Shown one piece after another: positions 34,734 to 45,900 of a DNA stretch of 64,000 bases. The stretch is from Daphnia pulex (taxonomy: Eukaryota; Arthropoda; Branchiopoda; Diplostraca; Daphniidae): contig NC_060027.1 of NCBI RefSeq assembly GCF_021134715.1, forward strand, positions 5,332,001 through 5,396,000, given 5' to 3'. Numbering within the stretch: position 1 is the stretch's first letter; each line of letters starts with the position of its first letter. The notes beneath the pieces are model-generated. The model saw only the letters and a list, made by a program, of their open reading frames with translations, ran no database searches and was not told the DNA's origin. The position numbers and the translations under genes are program-made.

Positions 34734-37700
34734 TTAAATTCGCTGGATTTCGAATAATTTAACGGCTGTATCGTACCAAATTGGAGGATCAACATTCCTG
34801 TGAGATACAGATAATGAAACTTTCTGTCTTAAAAAAAAAAATTTGAAATACGAACCTTAAATAAATAATTCCCCACATGTAAGTACGGAACCACATAGAA
34901 GTGCCATTGTTTGCTTGATATTTTCGAATTAAGATGGGGTGTGGTACGGGTAAAAGTCCCACTAGCGTACCATGTTGCAGAAACTTCAGAATTTCGCTTT
35001 CATCAGTAAGACCCCTTAAATAATAAATGTTAAAATCATAACGGTTCAACTCTTGCCAAAATAATAATACTTACTTATCTATACAAATCTTTTCGACTTG
35101 GGGCACCAACACCTGAAGCAGACGCATAATGGTTTGCAGGGGTAGTTTTTGTTTCCAACTTAGTACCCAGTCTGGATTGGGTACCCACTGCAAACCCACC
35201 TGCATCTGAAAATAAAACACAAAGTAAACAAATACCTAATTAGCAAACCAATCATCGCACAATTTACAACATTGACTAACTTGTGATGCAGTGCCAGGGT
35301 GATGTAGGACATGCTGCGAACTTTCCGAGCTTGATGATTTGTGTGAAGTTGTCGGTGAGAGCGGTTGCTTTTAAAAATATAACATTGTTAAATTAACATT
35401 TTAGACGCCGAAAGTTTCAACAGCTCTCAAGCTACAGACTTTTCTTATCTTAAAATGTTATTGACTTCTTATCCGTTATTTCTTTCAAGATAAGATAAAC
35501 AAAGTACTCTAACTTTGCTTGACAAGGATATGGGGAAGTGAGAGCCTGTCAGTTCTTGTTGTCAAGTCAAGGGCTAACGAAGTCAGAACTTATTGGCCCC
35601 ATCTGTTAAGGTATTGGCCTTATTCAGGCGGTTTTTTGTGTAGATTTCAAAAAATTATTTGAAAGTTATCAGCGCGCTAAAGGTAATGAATGATTTGTTT
35701 TCATATATCTTGGTCTCATTAAAATGCTAGGAAAGATTGTTCATGAATAACAAAAAAAAAAACGCAAGTAGGGCGCTCTTTCCGTAGTTTCGTATTGTTC
35801 ACTAATTATTGAAAATAGTACTAGGGATGTAAGTAGCAAATCCAGAATATATAGTTCTTTTAAAATGATATAGCAAAAGGATTGAAAATGGGAATAAGAA
35901 TAGAAAAAAGTTCCGTTTTTCGGACATACCTTAATATGCGTCCCCGAAACATCAACGATGACAGGCTCACTATGGAAGGCGCCTTGATCTACAAATTCTT
36001 TGTCTGCCACTTCCGAGCTATTATCTTCGTCGTCTTCTTCGCCCTGGACCAGGGCTGTAGCGCGCTCTTCTATCTCATGACTGACAGTAATGTTCTCCAA
36101 AGCCCCATTGACTGCAACAGCGGCACCAGTCAATTGACTCAGTTGCTGTAATGAGGGATGGGCCGTTTCTTGCTCGGTAATTTTTTCAATCCCTGACGAA
36201 GATATAATAACCGTAATTTAACGAACAGAAAGATAAATAGCGTGTAAAAGTACCAGGCATGATAGCGAGAGAGCAAGTATGTGTTCCCGGTTGCGCAGGC
36301 AACGCTGGATGAGAACCCTGTAAATAATGCAGATTATTTTTAAATATTTATCACAAAAATTTATCTATGATCAATATGAATGTGGAGTCGTTAAACGATA
36401 AATGCGTCCAAATTCCAACGATACCTCCATACTGGGAGCCTCCTTCACAGATTCCACAGACGGTTGACGACCGAGTTGCTTACGGCCACGACGGGACAAT
36501 GAACGATTAATAGTACCGCAGTCAGTCGGCAAACTAGCCAGCGCGTGAAACACATGTCTTTTACGTATGATGGTGTAAACTAAATTAGCATTGCCTATTG
36601 ACAATGAATAAATGATCAATATGCAGAGAAGGTGAAGGCAGAGACAGCGTTATTTACTTACCATCAAACTGATACTGTATTATGTTGTTAAATATCTCGA
36701 GAAGGAAGAAAACGAGATGATGGTTGTTGGGGGCTGAAAACAGAAACCATGGAGTACTGAATGCTTCCAATAGATGAAGCAGTTTGGTGCTAGCCACCAT
36801 AGACAGCGTCTTTAGATAAGGAGATACTGGAAAATAAAATAGAATAAATTAGTAAACAAAATTTATGATTAAATTCAATAGAGATGCATTTCCGCTGGAT
36901 CACTGCTGCCTTGTTGGTGATCTTGTTGACTACCGCCCCGGTGGACTCTCAAAAACGCCGTAAAGGCGAAAGGAAAAAAGAATCCGAGGCTACCACTGCT
37001 GCACCGAAGGTAGAGGTGAAACAAGAAGGGGGAGGGGGAGGAGGAAGACGTTCGGGACGTCACACGACTACTACGACTACTACCACACCGCCAACTACCC
37101 TAGCTGTTGCTGAGGAAGAAGTGGAAGAGGAAATTCAGATCACCAATGAATCTCGGTCGCCTGTAAATGTGTGCCCTCCCGAATTGAAACCTCAAGAGGG
37201 TAAAATTTTACCATGCACCTGTCGTGATGAACTGGACGAAAATGCTCTGATGATTGAATGTGTCGCTCTTACAAGTGCACAACAAATGCATAAAATTTTC
37301 AACGTAATCGTGGCAAATATTTCGTTATAATCTGCATCAGTTCCGATAAAGATTTAAATTTTTTACTCCACAGACTTTGCTTCTCGGTAAGCGGATCGAC
37401 GCACTAGAAGTTCGTAACTCGACTCTTGGACCACTTTTGGCTCGTCAAACTGCCCAAGCTTATGTTGGAAATATGCTTATGAGAGGCAATGAAATCACCG
37501 AACTTGTCCATAATACATTTCAAGGAACCGATCAAATCGTTGGACGTCTAGATCTAAGTTCAAATCGGCTTACCAGAGTCAATTTTTCCATGTTTGACTC
37601 GTTCACTCAACTGCAGGTAACAAAAATAAATTTATTCTTAAGATCTCATTCGTGATACTGATTCAATGTGTGTGTGCGGGAAAAAAAAAACAGGTCCTGA

Positions 37701-40349
37701 ACTTGGGCGAGAATCAACTGACAAACATTGAAGATGCCGGTCAAGCGCCTTCTCTAAGAGTACTTTATCTCTACTCCAACAAGATTGACACGATTGCTCC
37801 TAAAGCATTCCGGCGTTTAGGCGCACTAGAATATCTCGACCTTCGCTGGAATAATCTGCAAGTTTTAGCTCCTGGTGCGTTTCACGTTTCCTCTGATCGG
37901 TGGCAGCTACGTTTACGTGCCAATCAACTAAGTTCACTAGAACAGGCTTTTTCAGAAGGTGCAATTTGTTATAATTACATAAGATAAAAAGTACTAAATC
38001 AAAACCTAACCGGATTTACTCCTAACAGATAATATGCCGTATCTTGTCGACCTAAGTTTAAACAACATCGCATCCCTAACAGACAACATTTACGGACCTA
38101 TAATCGACTCGGCTATTTTGGAAGGTTCAAAATTCTATGTGGCGGGCAATCCTATCGCGTGTGACTGCAGCCTTGCCTGGTTAGTAAAAAACGCACGACT
38201 ACTATCCATCGTGGTTGGTGCGAGGTGCGATGGTGATGGCTCACCCATCGCCGATCTTGGCCTTGACGATTTCCGCAAATGTCCTCCTCCAAGACCATGG
38301 AAATCTCAGTTGGACAAGACTTTAGCTGAGTTGGCAAAAGATAACGAAACGAAGTAGAACTTACCATTTACGAGAATTGTCAGTAGACAATCAAACAATG
38401 GCTGAAGACGTTGATGTCCTGTAGTGATTATCTTGTGGAATACAACCACCAGCAAATCGGCATGCGTACCTAAAATTCATTAGAATAACAAAATTGTTTT
38501 GGAATCAATAATATGTAAATAACCACCTGTGAATACTGGAATGTCCATGGGGACGGTCGCCGTATATGGCTTATTCAGACGAACTCCAAAATTTCGTTCA
38601 CCACTCAACAGAAGAAGGATAAAAACTCCAATGTGCATTAGTCCAACGCGAGCTAAGCAAAAAATTAAATATCGGATTATCATATTATTTCTTCAGCCGT
38701 CTAGGTATAGCGACTTACACTGATCAGCACGAGAATCATTGAGATGAAATAGAATAGGAACTAATACATCGAGTACGTCACTCGATTTTAGGACATAGTA
38801 CAGGAATTTCTGTTATGAAAACAATTAATTGAAAAACGCATAGTCTGAAAGAATTTGAGAAGACAGGATAATTACCTTGTTAAAATCGCACACCTTCCAG
38901 AAAAACACAAGTAATTCTTGGTGATTCTGAACTTTCTTATTAGAATTAGGCAGGTATGTTTGTATCAAAGGATTTTTTAGGAGACGAGTGAATCCATGAA
39001 GCATGAAAGCAAAGTCTTCTTCTCGGTGAATGCGCGACAAATAATTGATGAACAAATTTTCGTGGATCATTCCGCTCTGCTGCACCAATAAATTAAAGCA
39101 ACAAATGTACTTAAACTGAATGTTACAAATAACTTAAAACTGATTTATACCTCGTCAATAGTATTCAATTGCGAGCATTGAGCAGATGAATCCCAATCAA
39201 GAGTAACAATTAGGAGTTGTAAAGCTGTCTCTACCAAAGGTTCACGACTGTCGGTGAACAGTAAATGATTATATGGTAAACCGAGTCCAACGGGGTCATA
39301 TGCACAGAGGACATTCAAAAGTGAAGTAAATAAGGGCAATGCATGGCGATTCTCCGGTGATGTGAAATGTTGGACCCATTTGTTAGGAGCCTCACTTTCA
39401 CCTAAAACATCGATTTTAAAATGTAATTTGAAATGTATAAAAATAACAGAAAAACTACTTACTCCCAGGTGGATGATACATTGCTTGACTAAAACAAGTC
39501 AACAGAAGCTTCAAAATCTCATTTCTATTATTATCAAGGCGTGGATCATGTGGAGCAGCATGGGCAAACCCAACACCAGCTTCCCATATAAATTCACAGC
39601 TATCTATTGAATGGAGATCTTCATGTTTGTCCTACAGGATAAATTCAAGTTACAGAAAAGAAACCTAAATTTTATATAATGGATATAACTTACAGGTCCA
39701 AATTTTTTACTAGAATAAACTGTGAAATCTGGGCAAAAGAGAAGATCACAAAGTGCATTTAGTAAAGATTGGGCAAGGGGAACAGATTCTTCTGCATGGC
39801 CCTCTGGATTTTCACCATCATCTTTGAACTGTTGCTTAGAGCTACTGGGTAAACTAGACCAGAAAAAACTACGCCAGTCAGGATCTTCGAAGATGTAAGG
39901 AAGCAGTCTTGTGAGTATGCGAACACAGTTGATAACTAGGATAGAAAATAAAGTCATATGAAAATAAATGCGGAAAACTTGCATTTAAAGATTACTTTAC
40001 CAGTACTATGTTCTTGCTGAGTAGCACACGATGAGTCTGCAGCACTTACTAGTCTTTCAACAGCTTTGTAGCATAATGTTGCTAAATTTGATGGACATTC
40101 TTCTCTTAGAACACGTATTTCTGTAGCAGGAATTAATGTAAAAACATCTTGGATATTTGTGATGCTCTCTGACCAAAACTGGGACCAGAAAGTGTTATCC
40201 GAAGGATCAATGGGCTTCATTTTCATAAATTAATATCGAAACGTTAAAGAAAAAACAGATTTTTAAATCTTTTGAATTCTGACCTGTGTTTTTGATGTAA
40301 GTTGAACAACAGCTTTACGGAAGTTGAGTTTTGTGTCAGCATTACCCAT
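34734..40349 (-). CDS. HID1: HID1 (HID1 domain-containing protein)
   Basis: Seventeen exons join with consistent phases to 856 aa: 40349-40284, 40214-40001, 39935-39694, 39631-39463, 39401-39151, 39079-38876, 38809-38719, 38652-38527, 38469-38365, 36826-36662, 36594-36425, 36317-36254, 36192-35930, 35367-35281, 35205-35075, 35014-34856, 34797-34734. It matches HID1 throughout: N-terminal MGNADTKLNFRKAV with a myristoylation glycine, LPYIFEDPDWRSFFWS, YDPVGLGLPYNHLLF, FVNYLSRIHREEDF-like block, RVGLMHIGVFILLLLSGERN, GTLVGLLPVPHPILIRKYQA and MWFRTYMWGIIYLRNVDPP. HID1 acts at the trans-Golgi in dense-core vesicle and neuropeptide sorting. The middle (exons 12-14) is variable and acidic. The 1.54-kb intron between exons 9 and 10 houses an opposite-strand gene. 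Confidence 0.97.
36884..38357 (+). CDS. Secreted leucine-rich-repeat protein nested in a HID1 intron
   Basis: Four exons (36884-37303, 37374-37616, 37694-37958, 38029-38357) join in phase to 418 aa. Residues 1-23 form a signal peptide (ITAALLVILLTTAPVDSQ). A basic and Thr-rich low-complexity segment follows (about 24-85), then a cysteine-containing N-cap (CPPEL..LPCTCRDEL) and about seven LRRs, for example VLNLGENQLTNIED and LRVLYLYSNKIDTIAPKAF. A C-terminal LRRCT cap is recognisable as NPIACDCSLAWLVKNAR..C..C. There is no transmembrane segment, so it is probably secreted or matrix-bound. The whole coding region lies antisense inside one HID1 intron: its ATG is 57 bp past one HID1 exon and its stop 7 bp before the next. 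Exact LRR subfamily unknown. Confidence 0.9.
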
Positions 40350-40874
40350 TGCAAAGGCTATACAGAAACAGTCAAACAAATAAGCCTTTCATGTACAGTA
40401 CATGAATTCAGAAGATGAAAGAACAATGAAATAGCTGAAATAGATACAGAAGCTAAGTGCCAACTGCCCAAGTCTCTGACAAGCGACAAGGCCGACAACT
40501 GACAATCAATAATACGTCACTCACACGAGTAATTTGTAACTCATGCAACGTAGGCAACACAGTCTTCACCAGTGAACTGATACTGATCCGATTCCGTGTC
40601 GTTAAAAAACGGATTTTTTGAGGGCCGTAGAACGGATTGGTTTCCGACTTTTCCGTTCTCTTACGCTAGAGTCGCATGAAGGCAATAACGTTATGCCTAC
40701 CAGTACCCTCTAGCGCCTCTAGCTGATTCATAATCGGATTCGTTTCAGTTAACCGATTTTTGATAAATCAGCGCGTTGTTCAAATCAGTGAGCGGACCCG
40801 TTTCCGTTCACAGATTCGTTTCAGTTTATTATCAACTTGTTTTTATAATAAGAAGCCCACAAGGCTTTTATCAA
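40350..40874. promoter_or_regulatory. HID1 promoter and uS17m 3' region
   Basis: No coding evidence. It contains TAGCGCCTCTAG at 40711-40722 and two copies of GATTCGTTTCAGTT (near 40736 and 40824). HID1 and the ribosomal gene are head-to-tail here. Confidence 0.45.
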
Positions 40875-41600
40875 CTAAACAGCATAGGGTTCATCATGTT
40901 CAAACATGTGATATTTTTTGTAAGTATCTTTATCTGAGAAATCTCTCTTTCCAACTTGCCATCCTCTGTCCGGAGCCCTGTGTAATGTATACATTTAATG
41001 AGAAGATTCAACATGTTGAAGCAGAAGTGGAAATACCTGGTGTAATCAAATCCAGATGGATTTTTCCCATAAAGTTCATTCCTGGCCTCAATTTCATCAC
41101 TGAATGTAAAAATATGCAAGCTGTTTGAAATAGCTGAAATAGGTTACAAAAAAAAAATAACTTACCGATATTTGCCCACAACAACTTTTTTCCCTGTTAT
41201 AGGATCTGTTATATCCCCAAATGTGTATACAATCTAGCAAAATAATCACAACTGTAAAAATGCAAATCTTTTTAGAGTGAATTTTCATTAACCTTATTGA
41301 CTTGGTGGGTGATGTTTTTCGTCAGCTTTTTGGGTAACAGATCAATCATCACAACATCACCAGGTTTGCACACACTACTTGGATCATGTGCGTACACTGT
41401 AACATGTTTTGAAAAGTGCTAAAAAATATAGAGGCCTACAGTTAAAAAATTTTATATAAATAATAAAAACCAAAACTAACCATATTCAAATGTGTATCAA
41501 ATTCCATCACTTTTACTTTGAATTTTGCGGCGTTCTTCAAGTCTGACGGTAAGCATCGGGCAAGAACAGATGCAAGCTTAGAAACCTGTAATGCAGCCAT
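40875..41600 (-). CDS. mRpS17: Mitochondrial ribosomal protein uS17m
   Basis: Five exons (41600-41481, 41418-41293, 41233-41166, 41099-41037, 40977-40875) join in phase to 159 aa. The uS17 OB-fold region shows FKVKVMEFDTHLNM, HFSKHVTVYAHDP, CKPGDVVMIDLLPKKLTKN and IVYTFGDITDPITGKKVVVG, followed by the metazoan mitochondrial extension. It is a small-subunit protein of the mitochondrial ribosome. Its start codon is 98 bp from that of glutaredoxin-5 on the opposite strand, so the two mitochondrial genes share a compact bidirectional promoter. Confidence 0.93.
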
Positions 41601-41698
41601 ATTCGTATTCGGTTGCAATGTGTCGATTTTAAATGTTATGTAAAAGCAGATAGGGTTCATTCACCTGTCCTAAATTCAATTAATCAATTTTCCGCAAG
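41601..41698. promoter_or_regulatory. Bidirectional promoter of mRpS17 and GLRX5
   Basis: Only 98 bp separate the two opposite start codons, so promoter elements and both 5' UTRs must overlap within or just beyond it. No TATA box is seen on either strand. Confidence 0.7.
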
Positions 41699-42205
41699 AT
41701 GACTGGTGTCATGCAAAAGTGTTCTAAAGTCTTTCTTCAAGCGGCTGTGCTTAACAGGCCAATTTCAATAGCCTATCTTTGCACTGTGTCACCAAAAGAT
41801 CAGTATGAACAGATGGTTAAGAAAAACAAAGTTGTTGTCTTCATGAAGGGGGTTCCTGAGCAGCCTATGTGCGGCTTTAGTAATGCAGTTGTTCAAATTT
41901 TCAGAATGCATGGAGTAACAAATTATGATGCTCACAATGTTTTGGCTGATGAGAGTATTCGTCAAGGTAATTTTGAACATTACTCAGTTTAAAAGAAATT
42001 GTAACCTAACATACATGTTTCCTTTTTTTAAGGTATCAAGGAATTTACAAACTGGCCTACAATACCACAAATTTTCATTGGTGGTGAGTTTGTTGGTGGT
42101 TGTGATATTCTTTTACAAATGCACAAAAACGGGGAGTTAATAGAAGAACTACAAAAAGTTGGAATCCAATCAGCTTTACTTGAACAAGAAAAAAAGGAAG
42201 AATAA
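41699..42205 (+). CDS. GLRX5: Monothiol glutaredoxin-5, mitochondrial
   Basis: Two exons (41699-41966, 42033-42205) join in phase to 146 aa. A leader of about 28 residues resembles a mitochondrial presequence. The monothiol active site is CGFS (Cys58-Ser61) within [15 protein letters not shown]. The glutathione-binding residues follow as [24 protein letters not shown]5 receives a [2Fe-2S] cluster from the ISCU scaffold and passes it on. The mitochondrial Fe-S pathway also supports haem synthesis, for which CPOX is encoded 11 kb away. Confidence 0.97.
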
Positions 42206-42985
42206 CTTGAAATTTTATTTGTTTTTCATCAACTGTATTTCTCAGTCACAATAATTTTTCCTCCGTCAGCTGCTTTAGGACTTCCCCAACAATCTAAATT
42301 CATGAGAAAACAATATCACATTAAACTTTCCTGTAATAAAGCCTGTTTCCGATTCATCCACGGTTCTGTCATAGACAAAGACCACTGGTTGAAGCTCTTC
42401 ATAAGAAAATTAACATTTAACATGGCCAACTGTCGCCAGAATTCTTGCTACCCTTCCTCCGATTTCTCCAACCCCGTATTACTTGTCCTGCCCTCTAGTG
42501 TACGTTTTCATCTCTACACTCTGCTTACTTCTATTCAATTGCAATGATTCAATTGATTTCTCTGCTTTTGTAATTAGCTAATGTCAAAATTTAATACAAT
42601 TTGACTTCTTAATAAAAAATTTTAAGGCAAAATTACCTAAAACTATTAAACGCCAGCAAAGAATTTTACCAAGACAGAAGGAAAACAATCTTCGTCTGCA
42701 AAACCCTTCGTAGCCTCGGTGCAGTACAGTACTTTGTCCGCTAGAGGCACTACAATCGATACGGGAGCTCGGGGTCAGTAGGGATAGGGCTAAAAGGATA
42801 GCACAGCATCAACCAGTGGTCTTTGTCTATGGTTCTGTGTCTGGTGACAGTTGAAAAATAAGAACCTGGCAACGGTGGTCAAAAAGCGGGAAAAAAAACT
42901 GAGCAGACGACGTGGAAATTTCAGATTGAAACTAAAGCAAAATTTGCTACATTTTACAACTTTTAATCTAAACAATTGAATTGAA
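42206..42985. other. Intergenic, GLRX5 3' region and promoter of zinc-knuckle gene
   Basis: No conserved coding sequence. It includes a CCGCTAGAGGCAC motif at 42738-42750. The last 100 bp (AAACTGAGCAGACGACGTGG onwards) is the 5' UTR segment duplicated before copy 2 at about 47562-47662. Confidence 0.5.
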
Positions 42986-45900
42986 ATGAGTGAATACCCG
43001 CCCTACCTCTGCCCATTGTAAGTTTAAAATTTAGGTTAGGATAGGTTAGGATAAATTTTACCTAGGGCCAATCATGTATCCCTTTCTCTGTGATCTTCCT
43101 TTCAGATGCGAGGAACACCACCACTATCTGACTGAAAACTGCCACAGTAAGTAAAATTACATTTTAATTTTTAAAAATTTAGTAATGTTAATAATTGTTT
43201 AAAGATGTAGAAGCTCAGGAGGAACAAGAAGAGGAGAACTCAGACGGGGAGCAAGATTTTGACTGGGAGGAAGAAGGTCACCAACAAGATTGGGGAGAAG
43301 AACTTTTCGATGTCAATTATCACTATGGTAAGTTTTAAAATTTGTTAAGCAAATCAGTGTGTAATAATATTTGTTGGGAATTTATTGCATCCCAACAGTG
43401 ATCGACATTATTGCTACTGTTAATTCTGTGTAATTTGTAGGGACCTCAACAGAGGGCCCCGATTTTACCCTCTCTTCCCATTCAATCTATTGTTCCCTAC
43501 CCTACTCAACCCTAAACCAACTATTGAAATACCAAAATGCTGTATTATACGGCAGTGTGAAATATAAGGACGAACTAGCAACAACAAAGGTGTCATCTCT
43601 TATCTCAATCTTGGAAGTTGAACGGTCGACACCGCCAACAAGAGTTCCATTTCCAACATGGTCCTTCGAACCGGAGTTTTCTCCAACCAGTGTTAAGTTA
43701 GTTTCGCTCTATCACACTCAAATCTTTCTCTCGTTATCTCCTTTTGCTTAATCATTGCCGCCATTTATCAAAGAAAATTGTGTTTAATTATGGCAGGTCA
43801 GTCATTTATTAGAATCTTTTTCTCTCCCTCTGAGTTTAACTTGTTCTCAGGGGTCTAGTAAGCAAATAGATCCCTTTAAACAGTAAATTATTTCTCTTCT
43901 CTCTCTTGAATTAAAGCTAAAATATTTCCTCAAAGTTTCTTAAAATTAGAATACGATTCCTAAATCATTTTTGAAGGGGGATTCTTTTCTTGTCACGCAA
44001 ATTATCATCGCCTAAGTAAAATTATTCTCTCTTCCCTTTCAAAGAATTTTGTGGATATTGCCTTTCCATCTCTTAGATCGGGAAAAATCGGGAACTTCCC
44101 TACCTCTTTAACGTGTTCACCTCGTGTGAGCCTTAGGTGATATTCTCTCTCTATCTCTTGATACGCCTCCCGGCATTGTCAAAACGAATCTCAGCTGATT
44201 GGGTTCACTGCCCGTTCTTTAAAAATGGGATAACGCGGGAATCTCTTTCCTTTCAAGAATTTTTTTTGGGGGGGCTTGCTTCCCTACCTCTTAGATTGGG
44301 AAAACGCGGGAACTTCTCTAACCCTTCAATGAGTTCGCCTCGTGTGAGCCCCAGGGTGAAAAGACTTAAATAAATTATCGCTCTCTTTGCTATGGCCTTA
44401 GACCATTTCCCGAAAACAAATCTCTCTCATTTTTTTTAATTTGCATTGTTTGTTATTCAATCATTTGGGTAAATCTCTCTCTGTCTCAGAAGGCACAACG
44501 ATCTCTCTAAATACGACAGAAAAATATTCTCTTTTTTGGGGGGCTAGGCCGGTTTCCCCTTTAAACTGGAAAAAACGCGGGAAAATTCTCTACCCTTTCA
44601 ACGCGTTCGCCTCGTGTGCGCCTTAGGGTGATTAAAACTTGAATTTTTTTTCTCTCTCTCTATTTACAAAGGCCTTCCGCCATTTCGAAACAAATCTCGC
44701 GCTCTTACGCTCTCGCATTTTTTGTTTGCTTAAAGGGAAATCTTTCTCTTTTTCTGAGAAGGCACAAAGCGCCCTCTGAGCACAAAATTGGGAATTAGAA
44801 ACCGCCGTCTTGCGGCAAAAACTCTTTAAATTCTCTTTCCTAAAAAATTGTTATTATGCCGTTTGTGGGATTGTAAGGAGCTAGAAAATTACCCTAGCTC
44901 CAAAATCATTCAGTTTTTGCAGATATCTTCACATAAAGGAATTCAAAGAAAGTGGAAAAGACAGCAGAATTTAATTCGGCACCACGAATCTCCGAAGACC
45001 GAGCAGAACAACAAACAAAAAGGCTAATCAACTTAATCAAAACATTAATTTAAACTAATTATCTTCTTTTCGTACTCTCAGCAGCTCCTTAGGAGCCACC
45101 TCCAACTCACAATGGCTCCAAATTACGCAAGAACTTTAATTAAAAAGCATATCACCCGTATCATTAACCTCGTCGAAACGTACAAATCAACAGAAATGAC
45201 GTTGGAAGCGTTTATCGAAGTCGAAAAATTAGAAAAAAAGCTAGATGGATTCTACAAAACTTATGAGATATTCTCAAAAAGGGTCCAGGCTGAAATGTAC
45301 AAAGAAGGCGAAGACCAAGAAGAGATCAATGCAGACATCGACACCATGTACCAAACAATGGACGATGTTATTGTCGCCAAAATTCACATCTTAAAGAAAA
45401 AACGAAGAGAATGGTTAGACAAACTCGAAAAGGAAGCAGATGACGAAGAATGGGAGAAGGACAGAGAAAGAATGCTCCAAATTCTCCAACACCAGGCAGC
45501 AACCCAAGCACAACTCAATCGGGACATAATCAGTCAGGTGATCGCAGCCATCTCAACAGCCTATTCAGTGCCCGTCGCTCCAGGAGATGTCAACTTATCA
45601 CCAACAGCTTCTCAGGAGCCAGCTTCTCAAACAAATCCAGTAATAGAGTCAATTCTCAAAACCCTCTCAACATCTCAATTTGCAGCAGTATTAGTGCCAA
45701 ACCCAACTCCACTAGAAGTGTCGTCGCTTACGACAACAAGCTGTAGTTTTCAAAACACCCCTTCATACCAGTCAAAAGAAAATATCCAGACGGAAGAAAA
45801 AGAGACTGGAACGGCCAGTCTCCCTCACCCACCGAAAAAAGGAGACTCACTCTCGGATTCTCCGGATGGGCCAGACGGATATCCCGACAAAAAAAGGTTT

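Noticed and set aside
43659-45111. Possible degraded pol genes in the LTR element
   Set aside because: No reverse transcriptase, integrase or protease motif is visible in any frame of this interval.
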